A stretch of 64,000 nt of DNA from Uloborus plumipes (GCA_038373865.1 JAXGGA010003393.1:1-64000), one strand, 5' to 3'; numbered from the stretch's first letter, positions 21,155 through 32,535 are shown. Program-made: numbers and translations. Notes: generated by a model from the letters alone, not told the origin.

Positions 21155-21330
21155 GTTTTACACGAGGGTTTGCTTGTCTGCATGTATGTAACTCTGAATA
21201 AAAGATAAATTCACGTTGTTTACAAATATAAAAGTAATAAATTTAATACTATTATTAATACTGAAGGCTAAACTATGTTACATGGGTTGATGCATTATAA
21301 GTGGATGTAAACTTAGCGAATATTCAGTAG
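21155..21330. repeat. Low-copy repeat E, copy 1
   Basis: Shared with 61970-62200: TGTATGTAACTCTGAAT, ATTCACGTT, ACTATTATTAATACT.AAGG, AACTTAGCG.ATATTCA. Same strand sense. No terminal structure recognised. Confidence 0.65.
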
Positions 21331-21478
21331 TTTTAGTTTTGAAATTAAAAGGAAAATCAGCGTATCATGAAATATTTTGCTATACTCAAAAACGGTATTT
21401 TTTAGTTTTTTTTAAACTGCATTTGAAATTTTTTTATTCTCTATTGAAAGTTAAACTTACAGTACTATCCCAAGTAGC

Positions 21479-21874
21479 ATCAACTCATCGGATTTTTCTC
21501 GGCCGATCCTCGAGCTCCTCGTAAACTAATCCCGTAACGCACGATGACATCGTTCCGATCAGTATCCGAACACGGTTTTCGATGAGCTACTTTTCATCGG
21601 AAAGCGATATCCTTCCGGTCAACTTTCCCGATGAAAATAAGCCGAGCGTCCAAAATTGATCCTAAATTCATCGTCACGGGACTGCACTGCTCCAAAGCCC
21701 ATCGTATTTCGAGCAAAACTCATCGGATTTTGCTGCTCGGATTCTGTTCGGCCGATGAGACATATTGGAGCAATTCTCGATGAGAACTCATCGAATCCGA
21801 TCATCGGCCGAGGAGAATTTCATCGGGTTTCAATGAATGGCCGATCATCGGCCGATGACATTACGCTGCTAGGG
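21479..21874. mobile_element. GC-rich TIR element full of CATCGG motifs
   Basis: Ends CCCAAGTAGCA and, inverted, CCCTAGCAGCG. Between them CATCGG or CCGATG occurs at least seven times, often as ATCGGCCGAT. The block is much richer in GC than its surroundings and short ORFs run through both strands because of the motif. It appears to be a non-autonomous DNA transposon of unassigned superfamily. Confidence 0.6.
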
Positions 21875-22066
21875 ATCCTTCTTTCCATCTTTTTTTTTAA
21901 AGAATCAAGATTGCTTATTGAGTTTGCTTAGGAATGGATTGACATTTCTTAATCCACTGTCTATGTGAGTGGTAAATAGTAAGAAGAAATGTGTTTCATA
22001 GAGATTAATTTTACGAATTTTCGCTGCAATTTTAGATTAGTGTAGAAAAGAAAGTTTTTATTCGTA

Positions 22067-23356
22067 CCGTAAAATGGGGTGTATAGGAACAGCGGGGTCA
22101 ATCGGAACAAAACTTCCCGACCGTACAAAGAAATTCTTCATAAATATACTATTGAGTATTTTTCGCCATGAATTTTTTTTTAGAAAGGTAAGATCATAGG
22201 AAGTAGGAAAAAATTACTTTTGTCAATCTGGCAACGCTACTGGCTTCTAAAGAGGGCTGCACGTTGAATGCTAGAAAACATCACATTTTCATAGACTGCA
22301 AAACTTCATATGCAAGAACAAACCTTCTTATAATTAAAAACTATGAGTGGTATGTTTCAATTATACATGTATCTGAACAACAGAATACCACATTAGAATT
22401 TACATTTTTTATAAATTGTGCCATAAAAGTGAAGAATTCTGAAAAATGCCATAGGAAAAAAATTTGCGGGGTGAATCGGAACACTTAGTTCTGTTGTTCC
22501 AATTCAAACTTATTTGAAGGAAACTGCTTGAAAACTCAAGATTCTAACCCTAATTCTTCTAATCAAGACAAGGACAAGGATTTATTACTGTTTATCCCTT
22601 CTCGTGAGCAACTAGATCTTATAATGACAAAAGTTGCAGATTTCAAAAGATTTTTTCTCCAGGAGACTTCTTTTTACTTAAAATAAAAGGGGGAAAGTCA
22701 CATAGACTTTATGTAGTAAACGTCCAGCACACAGACAGTGATGAATAAGCGAAAAAATCTTTCAGGACAATCCCCGAAACCCAGAAATTTCAAAAAACTA
22801 AAGAAAAGGTAGAGTTCATCCCAGGAGATGTTATGAAAAAGCTTAAGCCAAGTCACAATTGCTAGTTTTAAAGACAAGTACATATTTGTGGACGACATGA
22901 GTGACTTCCATTCATGTTAAATCTTTGTATTTCAATTCAAAAGTATTTCTTAAAATTACTTTTCATTTTTCATAAGTTCAAAATTATTTTGAATTTTCAC
23001 AAATTATAAACGTTTACTGGTACTGAAATTATACATTTATTTGACAGTAATTATCTGTTCTTATTCTCTCCCATCTATATTACTCATGTTTGTGAGACCT
23101 ATTACAGATTAAATTGAAAAAAATAAAAATTTTAACAAGTGTTCCGATTGACCCCTATCAGCGGGGTGATTCGGAACACCCATAATTTGCTATATATTTT
23201 AATAGTAATTGTTCAAAATCTTTTGTCTTTGCTTGGAATATCAAAAGTAAAGCAAGACCGAAGTTTTTATCCAAAAAATAAAATTAAAAAAAAATCTTTT
23301 AACTGCTTTTTTTACAATCAAAGCTGAAAAGTGTTCCGATTAACCCCATTTTACGG
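22067..23356. mobile_element. 1.3 kb CCGTAAAATGGGGT-ended element
   Basis: Inverted ends CCGTAAAATGGGGT with TA on both sides (22065-22066 and 23357-23358). The interior repeats a GGGGT.AATCGGAACA phrase: near 22091, 22469, and as a back-to-back inverted pair at 23140-23180. No transposase is recognisable among the short ORFs. Related ends occur at 19605 and 45185. Confidence 0.75.
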
Positions 23357-23359
23357 TAA

Positions 23360-23820
23360 CTCAAAACTAAGTAAAACTCTACTGAAAGAATTGAATTTCG
23401 ATGAGCCACAGCTTCACTGTAAGCTGCAGAAAAGGAAACATCCCGGAAAACCCTTTAAAACAAGTCTTCAATCCAAACTTGAAATTGTAAATCCATTTGG
23501 GTTTTCGATAGATGCACTGCTTAGAACTAGCAAAACGAAATATATTTTAAATATACACTAAAAAACTCTCCAAATATACAAAATGTCGGGAAAGAATAGA
23601 GCTCAATAGAGAGCTTTTCTAGAAGATTCTAGAAGAAAAAATATGTTTTGGTATCTAGAGTATATTTTGATGTGTGAGAATGTTTAAAAACTTGTTTTAA
23701 TTGAAAATTATTTGTAGTTAGTGGAAATTTTTTTACACATACTGTAATTTAGTCTTTTGTGCACCTATCTCTGTTAATGTGATCTTGGAAAAGAGCTTTG
23801 TTTCAAGTAGTAGTTAATAT
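23360..23820. other. AT-rich interval, no gene seen
   Basis: A 76-codon ORF (23331-23561) starts inside the element end and is not recognisable. Nothing else seen. Confidence 0.4.
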
Positions 23821-24162
23821 TGTAACGAGTCCGTAGCACCTTCAACTTTCTTTAAATGAGCATTCCAATCTTGAGGAAGTAACCATAAATTTATTTACAA
23901 ATATGTACACTTATTTATAATAGGAGCACGAAACAATTGCTAAACATCCAGCAATTAGGTAGCAAATAGTACACTGTAGTCTCAACAGTAACTCAGCACC
24001 ACGTATCTAACGTGAACAGTAATTAAGAAATTACAAAAGCAAAACAAATATTCGCCCAAGCGAATAAAACGAGCCTCACAGAAATCAAATCTGAGAAAAA
24101 CTAACTGTGTTCGAGGCAGTTGGACAGCTATTTATACTCGGAAGGAAATTTCTACAACATTC
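23821..24162 (-). repeat. Possible solo LTR (minus strand)
   Basis: The minus-strand reading runs from TGTTGTAGAAATTTCC, through a canonical TATAAATAG box near 24128-24136 and an AATAAAT polyadenylation-like signal near 23889, to CTCGTTACA at 23821. The TG...CA ends and internal promoter order fit a retrotransposon LTR. I see no second LTR, coding region or clean target duplication, so this is tentative. Confidence 0.35.
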
Positions 24163-24808
24163 TAGCAAAATGCGGAGTGTTCGATTCATTCACAAACTTA
24201 AATAATCCATTCAAGAAAATTCTATACATAGAAAAAAAAAACCACGATATTAAAACTCTGAGCGAAAATTTCTTCATGCGTATTAAATGTAGGAGAAGTA
24301 CAAAAACTACAAAATGTTACGTGGTCGGTATACCAATGGTAAAAGTGATATCTTTAGATACTTTTGCAACATGTCACCAAATAAAACCAAAACTAGTGAA
24401 ATGGTGCAAGGCAGGAAAAACAACAACTATTTACAAGATTTGTAACTATATATATGATTTTTTTGCACAGTTGAATATTTTTTTGAATAGTTATTTTTTT
24501 AATAACTTAAACTTTTTTTTATTTTATTGTTACTGCGAACTGGTTTGTAAGAATGTTTTCGTGGTTTTCTTTCTGAAGATTGAGGAAAAAAAAAGATGAA
24601 TTTTCAATTTTAATTTAAGTCTTACATGGATATTTCCAGGCTGAACTCACATAAACAAAGACGATGTAGTCCTTAACTAATGGCAGAAAAAAGAGGGAAA
24701 AACATACAGATCTTCCAACGTTGTGTATAATCTACCCAATGAGCCATCTGCCTTTCCGTTTAAAATTTAAAAGTTTTTACCATTTTATTTACTTTCTTTT
24801 AATTATTT

Positions 24809-25192
24809 GCAACGGATTAGAAACGAAATTTGAGACACTTCATTTAGGAACATTTTTTTTTGTCTGATAAAATGTGTTTTGATTTGCTTCCTATTTTTAA
24901 TTCTATTTTTCAAAACAATTAAGGAATTTTCTAGGGAAGAACTATAATAGCTGCATTGTTTAAAATATGTTGCATTTTTATTTATTCTTTTGTTTACTTT
25001 TTACATGCGTAGTTCATCAGGTGAGATAGGCATATTTGGTTTTACGAAATAAGCATTATGTGCTAAAAAAGTATGTTTGCCATATTTCTCAGGTAATTAA
25101 GAGAATATTGATCAGATGCTGGAAGGCCAATGTCGATATAAAGAAAAGTAGGCTTGTTTACTTCTTGACAGAACTTCTTGTAGTTATTTGCT
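24809..25192. repeat. Fragment of the 34-37 kb inverted-repeat family
   Basis: Matches 35250-35653 in order: GATAAAATGTGTTTTGAT, AACAATTAAGGAATTTTCTA, GGAAGAACT, TGATCAGATGCT, AAAGTAGGCT, and the end CTTGACAGAACTTCTTG. Diverged from the two arms at 34-37 kb. Confidence 0.75.
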
Positions 25193-25199
25193 ATAGAAG

Positions 25200-26020
25200 T
25201 CAAAGTAAAATAAAATTTTGCGGATTGTTCTATCAATCATCTTTGTCTAAAAATTTTCGAAATTTAACAGATTTACATTGAAATACACTTCAAAAATAAA
25301 GTTTATTTGCGAGGAAATCGTTTGGAGCCAATTTTATCACACTGCAAACAAAAGTTCTGTAAACATATTGCAAATTTTTTTCTCCAAAATGCGTCACTGA
25401 AATTGGAGTGCTTTTGATAACTTTGCATTTATTTATCCAGTAATTTTTAATTTAATTTACCGAAGAAACAAATTTCCATAAATTTACAAACATTTGCTAA
25501 ATTGCCTGAAGGGGGTATTTATTCTAAAGACAATTTCTATTTAGAAATAAATCTGAATGCCTATTCTTGAATTTTATAGGAAACAGAATTTTTCTGAACA
25601 TTAAAATACTGTACACATTTTTAAGCATGAAAGTTATTGAGCATGAAGAATGTATATTTCAATATTAATTTTAAATTTAACTGAGAGAATGCTTAAATAA
25701 TGCAATTTAAATAAAGCATATATTACAAAAGGCACTGCAAAAAAAATGGAATAATTTGATCGTGTTGTCAATTGTTTGCAAATGTATTTTCTTCCTTCAT
25801 AACAGTCTGAAGAAATGCTTATCAGCAATGCATTTTTAATAATAAAATTTTCAAATATATCAAAACGTTATTCAATGTAATATAGCGAGAGAACTTATTC
25901 GTAGTATCATAGAAATAGTGGTTGGCGGATGCTATGAATTCTGTCTATTTGATCCATTTCACATAATATGATTAAAATTCATAAAGTATATTTTGTTAAA
26001 GTTCTCAACGTTATATATAT
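25200..26020. other. AT-rich interval, no gene seen
   Basis: No supported feature before the mariner derivative at 26024. Confidence 0.45.
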
Positions 26021-26023
26021 ATA

Positions 26024-26741
26024 CGAGGGCTATCCAGAAAGTAGATTACGTTTTCGTCTGTGTCCGCTAGGGGCGGGGCTAGCGCGGCCATCTTGGGGTC
26101 AGAGCGTTGCGCAGCTCAGTCGGCATCTAGCCGTGCTAGTGAGAGGTTCGTGCTGTGCTCTGTTCAGATACTGTGACGGTTTAAAATGTCTGCGTTAATT
26201 GAAAATCCCTCTAGCTGCGAGGTGCGTGCAGTAATAAGGTTTCTGACTGCAAAAAACTGTAAACCGATAGAAATCTATCGGCAGCTTTGTGAAGTGTATG
26301 GGGACAACATTATCACTGAAGGTGGAGTGCGTCAGTGGGTCATAAGATTTAAAAATGGCCGAACCAATGTTCACGACGAGGATCGAAGTGGGAGACCCAG
26401 CATAGTGACTGCCGAACTTGTCGAAAAAGTCGATGCTAAAGTCCGTGAAAATCGAAAATTCACAATAACGGAACTTTCTTTGAGTTTTCCAAAAATTTCG
26501 CGAAGTTTGTTGCACGCTGCAAGAAGAGGTAACGAAGTGGTTGAAGGCGCAGGCGGCCGAATTTTTCGACGAAGGAATTTCCAAGCTCGTACATCGCTAC
26601 GATAAATGCCTTAATTTGTATGGTGACTATGTAGAAAAGTAGTATTTGAGTGTGGCTTTCATCTGTATATAATAAAATTTGTTTCCTATACTTTGTTTAT
26701 TTTTTATTCCAAAACGTAATCTACTTTCTGGATAGCCCTCG
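26024..26741 (+). mobile_element. Mariner internal-deletion derivative (718 bp)
   Basis: Inverted ends start CGAGGGCTATCCAGAAAGTA and include AATCTACTTTCTGGATAGCC on the right, with TA flanks in a short TA repeat. The element keeps both ends of a mariner transposase gene but lacks its middle, so it can move only if a related transposase is supplied. Confidence 0.92.
26186..26644 (+). pseudogene. Mariner transposase, catalytic region deleted
   Basis: ATG at 26186 gives MSALIENPSSCEVRAVIRF, then VYGDNIITEGGVRQWVIRF and DEDRSGRPSIV, the typical mariner paired helix-turn-helix N-terminus. After SLSFPKISRSLLH the frame shifts. The alternative frame reads LKAQAAEFFDEGISKLVHRY and KCLNLYGDYVEK followed by a stop at about 26642, the usual mariner C-terminus. 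All three catalytic aspartate motifs are missing. The gene is the product of an internal deletion. Confidence 0.9.
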
Positions 26742-26751
26742 TATATATATA

Positions 26752-28262
26752 CAGTGCGTTTCGAAATGATAGGTCCACCCTTATTTTTCAAAATTTCGAC
26801 TCTTAATTGAGAATAAGAATCACTTTTTTTAATAGTGATTATATATCTGTAATTGTTAAAACTATGTTTGATGAAATTTCTTAAAAATAAATCATTTCTT
26901 CTTATTTAATGCAAATTTTCATTTTCAGACCGTTTCAAAGGGGTCCGCCTTCAGAACTTTTGGCCCAACCACGTTTATTTCCAAAAATTTGCACAAGTAT
27001 CGTTGCTTAGTCTTACTACGGTATTATGCTTGCTGCTGTGGAGGTATTTAGACAGATTTGAACAGCACTTTGTAGTCAAACAAAACGGGTTGTCGTTGCA
27101 GTCTTTCGCTGGTTGTGCAGCGGAAAATTGATGCATTTAAACAGCCTGGAAAATCGAATAGAGAAACAGGTAAGTTATTAAACAGATCACAAAGCGTTGC
27201 AAACAATTTTTTGCTATTTAGAGAAATGCTTATAGCAGTAAAAAATCATCTGGCCGCCCATCAAAAGTGACCCCCCGAAAACGAAGCACTATCGTAAGAG
27301 ACCTAAAATCTGGAAATAATGAGCATATCCACTTTGGGCAAGCAACTGAACCCTTCAATATCAAAATCTACAGTCCACAGAGCGGTAAAGAAGTTCTGCA
27401 ATTTAGTTTACGGGAAAAGAAAAGCGGCTCCGAAATTGACTAAAAAGCACAAAGAAAAGAGAGTGAAATTCGCGCAGGAAGTGATGTCCTGGAAACAAGA
27501 TAGGCATCGTGTGATATTCAGTGATGAAAAGGAATTCAACTTGGATGGTCCAGATGGTTTTTCATTATTACTGGCACGGTGGTTCCGTTATGGTGTGTGC
27601 CCGATTCAGAGGGACAGGAAAAATTGATATAGCATTTGTAGACAATGGTTTGAATGCTGCTGGCTATAACAAGCTGTTTGAACAATTTTTCTTCCACAAT
27701 CAGAACCCATTGGGGGCTCATTCTTCATGTTCTAACCGACTAATGCTCCTCTGCACTCTGCAAAGTCCACTTTTGAATGGTTTCTGGATAATGTTGTACA
27801 TATTATCGATTAGCAACCTTACAGCCCCGACCTGAATCCAGTAGAAAACATATGAGGTATACTCGCAAGAGCGGTATATGCAGGCGAAAGGCAGTACAAC
27901 AGTACTGCAAACTTAAAAAGGGCTATTTCTTCCGAATGGTCAAAAATTGGGACAAATTGTTTTCAAAAACTTGTAGAAACTATGCCAAATAGGATTTATG
28001 AGCTTATTCAGAAAAAAAATCAGAAAGCTTTCTTATTAATTCAACGTTTATTTGATGCTTGGTTCAGTGGACTTATCTTTTTGAAACAGCTGTTTCATCT
28101 AATGTTAGTTTCCCTCATTATTCCTATTATTTTAAAATTATTTATGAGCTATTTTACATTGAATGAAGTAATGTAGTTTATAAAATAGTACTTTGTACAC
28201 AATACAACCTTTTTTACCAGCATAACTTTCGTTTTTGCTGGTGGACCTATCATTTCGAAACG

Positions 28263-28267
<5 letters not shown>
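26752..28267 (+). mobile_element. Tc1/Tc3-like transposon (1.5 kb), inactive
   Basis: Inverted ends AGTGCGTTTCGAAATGATAG followed by GTCCACC, with TA flanks (26750-26751, 28268-28269). It starts only 10 bp after the mariner derivative, in the same TATATATATA stretch. The transposase is on the plus strand and degraded. Confidence 0.9.
27190..28012 (+). pseudogene. Degraded Tc1/Tc3-like transposase (DD34E type)
   Basis: Recognisable blocks in order: SSGRPSKVTPRKRSTIVRD (about 27246), the helix-turn-helix TLGKQLNPSISKSTVHRAV, VIFSDEKEFNLDGPDGF with the first catalytic D, a frame change near 27558, HYYWHGGSVMV, then NAPLHSAKSTFEWF, where the second catalytic D lies in QDNAP-type sequence but here reads PTNAP. 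Finally YSPDLNPVENI contains the catalytic E. In-frame stops occur at the position before QPYSPDLNP and after ENI, both likely former tryptophans. The C-terminus ends near ETMPNRIYELIQKK. Confidence 0.88.

Positions 28268-28305
<38 letters not shown>
28266..28305. repeat. (TA)20 microsatellite
   Basis: Uninterrupted TA repeat between the Tc3-like and the Tc1-like elements. TA dinucleotides are the target of both families. Confidence 0.97.
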
Positions 28306-28308
<3 letters not shown>

Positions 28309-28634
28309 TGAAGTGACAAAAGTCATGGGATACCTCTTAATATCGTGTCGGCCCTCCTTTTGCCCGGCGAAGTGCAACAACTCGACGTGGCATGGACTCA
28401 ACAAGTCGTTGGAAGTCTTCTGCAGGAATATTGAGCCATGCTGTCTCCATAGACGTTCATAATTGTGAAAGCGTTGATGGGGCAGGATTTTGGGCACGAA
28501 CAGACCTCTCGATGGTGTCCCATAAATGCTCAATGGGATTCATGTCGGGCGATCTAGGTGGCCAAATCATTCGTTGGAATTGTCCAGAATTTTCTTCAAA
28601 CCAATTGCGATTACAATCCAATGCACCCTGCCCT
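28306..28634 (-). mobile_element. 3' end of a Tc1-like transposon
   Basis: On the minus strand it carries the C-terminal part of a transposase, then AAGTGACAAAAGTCATGGGA-type terminal sequence at 28310-28330. The rest of the element is absent. At 28610-28660 it ends in a 25-bp perfect hairpin, indicating truncation with a fold-back breakpoint. Confidence 0.85.
28338..28634 (-). pseudogene. Tc1-like transposase, C-terminal fragment
   Basis: Minus-strand translation gives MIWPPRSPDMNPIEHLWDTI (the E is the last catalytic residue of DD34E), RSVRAQNPAPSTLSQL, an in-frame TGA, then TAWLNIPAEDFQRLVESMP and RRAKGGPTRY followed by a stop. It is the last third of the protein only. Confidence 0.88.
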
Positions 28635-28660
28635 TAGGGCAGGGTGCATTGGATTGTAAT
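28610..28660. repeat. Perfect 25-bp inverted repeat with 1-nt spacer
   Basis: The left arm 28610-28634 and right arm 28636-28660 are exact complements around T28635. The left arm is Tc1-like sequence; beyond the right arm the sequence is unrelated. Confidence 0.95.
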
Positions 28661-29090
28661 TTGTCAGCATTTTAAATTCAAATTCAGTACAAACATTATA
28701 AAATAAATTAGTGGCATAAATTTTATATTTTTAAGATTAAAAAGCAAAAGCTAATCAAGTTTATTAATCACTGCTGACTTATTTCAAACAAACACTCATG
28801 AAACCTGCAAAGCTGAATCTAAAAAATCTATATGCTGCTCCTGCCCTCTGAAGATTAAGCAGCGCATTACCCATGTTGATGTTTTACATGTTAGTTTTAA
28901 ATTTCAAGTAGTTTTAAATGTTTTTCCTGATGTTTCTCATTGTTGTTCTATTTTATTTCTGTTACTCCAATTTATGCACAGTTACTCTTCATGAGCTATT
29001 ATTGTCTCTTTTTGATATTCATATTTGCAATTGATTTTTAGCTGCAATAAATGCGCTAGTTAATTTGCAGACTTTAAACTGTTAATCTTG

Positions 29091-29092
<2 letters not shown>
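28661..29092. other. AT-rich interval, no gene seen
   Basis: Nothing supported. Confidence 0.45.

Positions 29093-29164
<72 letters not shown>
29093..29164. repeat. (TA)36 microsatellite
   Basis: Uninterrupted 72-bp TA repeat. Confidence 0.97.
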
Positions 29165-29165
<1 letters not shown>

Positions 29166-29279
29166 CACGTGGTGTATTATATATGAATTTCGCAGCATCT
29201 AACTAGCAAGAAGTTCCCCTTAAATGCTAGAGCATTTTGAAGTCAACTGATTTATATTTTGATTATAGCTCTATCATTC

Positions 29280-29470
29280 ACCAGGACCCAGAGTTCTTTG
29301 CAAGTACGTGCTCAAGAGCAGGGGCGCTTTGTTTGACTTTCATCTGGAGCGGGAAAAATGATAAAATATGAATCTCTTCCTGCAGCACGAAGATCGTAAA
29401 CTCCGGGAAAGTAAATCTCGGGATTTCTCTCCCTGTCATAAAATTTAAGGCCGTTTTGTGGTGGTCTGCA
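29280..29470. repeat. Dispersed repeat F, copy 1
   Basis: Matches 40262-40445 in order: AAAATATGA, TCTTTTTC/TCTTCCTGCAGCACGAA, GTCGTAAA/ATCGTAAA, GGCCGTTT, TTGTGGTG. Same strand sense, diverged. Confidence 0.55.
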
Positions 29471-31320
29471 TTTCTGCTTCATGGGCGCATATTTGCAGGT
29501 TCTACGTGAGGGGGGGGTGTTTTCAGAGTATTTTCTGAATTTATAATTGTTTGCTTTAGCGGAAATGAAGTTAGCGAAATATATAAAATAAGTATGGTGT
29601 TTAGTTTTGATTTTACTTTTATGAAATTCATGGTGTTGTAAATAGAGTTGTTTTTATTGCGATAGCCAGTATTGGAATGGTATGGAATGGTAAAGCAGTT
29701 TAGGGCTAACAATTATGAAAACATAAATTAACAAGAAATAAAAGGTCTAAAGTAAGTAGGAACATCAAAATCACCCATAAATATAAACGCAGCCTCAGTG
29801 TTGGCGTTTCGTGCTGCCACGTGCTCAATTCACGGGTTGGGACTGTCATTTCATTCGTGCGGATGACTGCCTAGCCGGAACATATAAACTAACTAGCTTT
29901 AGTACCCAAGCGCCTTCAATTCAAAAAAAAAATCTGGTGTGGACCCCACATTGCTTCCTTTAGCGTTTAAATGTTATAACAGATGCCTTAAGTGTTTCAA
30001 TAGTACCTTAGAGTAAGCAAGATAACAATGCAAAAATGTACACTCCTAGTTTGTCACGAATTAAAGCAAAATAAAATAATATATTAAATGGATAACAAAT
30101 AAATAAATATAATTAATTGGTGGTAAATATTAAAATTGATTATCAAAATTCTGAAGTATCGGGACTGATTTGGACCATTTTCGTTGAAATGACCCAAACA
30201 TTATTATTATTATTAAAAATTATTCAAAACATGTTCACTAAAAACATAAATTAATAAACTTATATTTTTTAAATAATTAACTGAAAATTTTACTTAAGTT
30301 CCAAAAAATAAAGATTAACTTTCTTAAGATGCAAATTAACATCTTAAATACAGTCAAGTCTTGATAACTCGAAGTCCAAAGGGACCAGCTAAAAGCTTAG
30401 AGTTATTGGTAATTCGAGTTATAAGCAGTTCCTATTCTCTTTTCAAGAATTTTGGATTGAATGAAAACAAACATAAAGGTATATTTGAGTTTATAATGCT
30501 TTAAGTCATTGAGACTTGATTGAATATTATTAAGGGTCATGTTCAACATGTTCTCGAGGAGTTACAGAGCAGCGTAATAGACGTGAACAGATTTTAACAG
30601 CAGAAAAATATCTTTCCTGAAAAGAAGAGATTACAAAAAATGAAAGAGCGGAAAAAAACAAAATTCAAAGTTTCTTTACTCACATTAAAATTCTTTAAAA
30701 AAAAAAAAAGAGAGAGAAGAGAAAAGAAAAGAATAAAAAACATGCCTAAGTTGTGATGATTCCTGGGAACAGATTTGAACACTTTAGCTAATGTTGGATA
30801 GTTTATTTATTGTATGTGATTTTCTATTATAATAAAGCAATATAATCAAGGCAAAGTAAAAAATATCCTATTACAACATCATTTGGTGTTAATGGAATGC
30901 ATTTTTTGTTAAAATTACAAAAACTAAAAATAAAAGAATTCAATAAATAGATTAATTTGAGAATTTATATTAAAAGCTGCGGCGATTATTGCTTTGAGCT
31001 AACGATATGAGCCTAAGTTTTTCCCACCTTTTTGTCGCACATTAGTCCTTGCTGGTTTGTAGCTTTTTTTCTAAATATTGTAACTAAAGTATTTTTAAAA
31101 AGCTAAAGACAATTATATTTTATTTGGAAATAGTGAAAAGTGCAGTATATAGAATGCTTCCACGTCCAGTACAAAGTGGGAGGTATAACATGAAATTTTT
31201 GTTTTAGAAGCAAACATTGGTAAAGGAAACATGAAAAGTAATTATATCATCTAAAAGGTTTATCAAATGATGAAATTTTTAACTGGGATTTTCGCAAAAG
31301 AAAATTTTCAATAGGGTCCT
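29471..31320. other. 1.8 kb interval without gene
   Basis: AT-rich. At 30352-30435 the sequence CAGTCAAGTCTTGATAACTC and later AATTCGAGTTATAAGCAG resembles a pogo/Tigger-type terminal repeat, but no partner end was found. Simple A-rich stretches at 30690-30740. Confidence 0.4.
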
Positions 31321-31324
31321 CACA

Positions 31325-31512
31325 TCATATCGGATAACCCTCATATCAATTCCGGATATCTCCCACATCAATACCGGATATTCTACCGGATATCCTGCAA
31401 AAAATTGCCGGATATCTGTATCCTGAGTGGTTAGCCGGATCGGATATCACCGGATACCGGACATTTAAAAAAGTCGGATAGGCCGGATATCGGATATCCA
31501 GTCCATCCCTAG
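31325..31512. repeat. CCGGATATC-rich block, probable transposon end
   Basis: The word CGGATA occurs about ten times within 190 bp, many as CCGGATATC. The right edge reads GGATATCCAGTCCATCCCTA, which on the other strand begins TAGGGATGGACTGG, like a hAT-type end with internal subterminal repeats. The other end was not found. Confidence 0.5.
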
Positions 31513-31529
31513 TTTGGACCCTTTGCCCC

Positions 31530-31563
31530 CCCCCCCCTGGAAAAACTTGAAATGACGTCTCTG
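31530..31563 (-). repeat. Single end of the short hAT-like G-run MITE family
   Basis: The minus strand reads CAGAGACGTCATTTCAAGTT then TTTCCAGGGGGG, matching the left end of the element at 7109. Confidence 0.55.
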
Positions 31564-32384
31564 ATTTCTCGGCTGTTTATATGTTGGTAGGTACACGTGA
31601 AAATAGGTCGAAAAAAACTTCTCAACATTCATTCGGGGGTGAGAAAAATGTTATCATCGTTGTTCTTTTTCTTGCAAAGTATAAATATAGTGTAACTATG
31701 ACGATCTGTCACTTGCCAAACATGTAAATTATAGGCAGAAACAAGTTCATTTACTTAATATCTCATAAGCAGGAAGAAAGGAAGTTTGGCATATTGACGA
31801 GTTTAGAAATTTTTTAGCTAATTAATATGTTTTTAATTATTTTTAAATCGTTTTTTTTATTGTTTACAGCATTTTTTTCACACACTACAGTGAATTTGTG
31901 CGATTTTTGCGATAGCAATACATTTCTTTACTGGCAATACTTCATTTGTAATGCATGATTTGTTTAATAAAATTTGTGTGAGAGTTATTAAAATAATCAT
32001 GAACGTAATATTCAAAATTGATACTCGTACGTTAGGGTTTTTGGATTGAGCTGCATAAATTAAAAACATGTATATACTTCTAATTTGTTTTCATTATGTG
32101 TAATAATTTTCTGATGATCAAGCTCCAACAATAACAGATTTTCTTTTACAAAAAAAGAAAAAATGATTTTCTTTGCGTATTTTAAAGAAACCCTACTTCC
32201 CCTATTCTTTTCTTAAATTCACCTTTCCCTAATGTACCTTCAGGAACGTTAGGTGCTGACCGACTACGGACAGGCAGACTATAATTTCGAAAACAAATGA
32301 AACAATTAACATTTACTCCTGTGCACCTAAAATAAAGCTTTTTGTTCCTTTCTTCATTTAGAAGCTAATTAGCTTCAACCACAC
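31564..32384. other. AT-rich interval, no gene seen
   Basis: Short ORFs only; nothing recognised. Confidence 0.45.
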
Positions 32385-32462
32385 AGAGGATTGCATGCCA
32401 AGCGCCTGGCCTCCGGACAAACAGGATAAATTTTACGATACAGATGAACAGAAAAACACACA

Positions 32463-32535
32463 AAGCAAGGTGGGAATTGAACCCTCGACCTCCAGCATAG
32501 TTTCGTAGTTTCTACCACAAAACCAAGGAAGACCC
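32463..32535 (-). repeat. tRNA-like SINE head (minus strand)
   Basis: The minus strand has the pol III B box GGGTTCAATTCCC preceded by GAGGTC, and an A-box-like TTTTGTGGTAGAAACT about 40 bases upstream. The acceptor stem does not pair, so this is not an intact tRNA gene. A degraded tRNA-derived SINE is the better reading. Confidence 0.5.

Noticed and set aside
21619..21931. Overlapping ORFs on both strands in the CATCGG island
   Set aside because: They arise from the GC-rich palindromic motif, which lacks stop codons in several frames; no domain.
24120..24599. Longest ORF in the window (159 codons) as a gene
   Set aside because: It starts inside a possible LTR, ends in low-complexity phenylalanine/leucine- and lysine-rich sequence, and shows no recognisable domain or motif.
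26195..26584. 129-codon minus-strand ORF
   Set aside because: Shadow of the mariner transposase N-terminus on the plus strand.
28235..28462. ORFs spanning the TA microsatellite
   Set aside because: The tyrosine-isoleucine stretch is just TA repeat; the real coding relic is the minus-strand Tc1 fragment in another frame.
32112..32140. Hammerhead core from CTGATGA near 32113
   Set aside because: No GAAA box or complementary stems follow.
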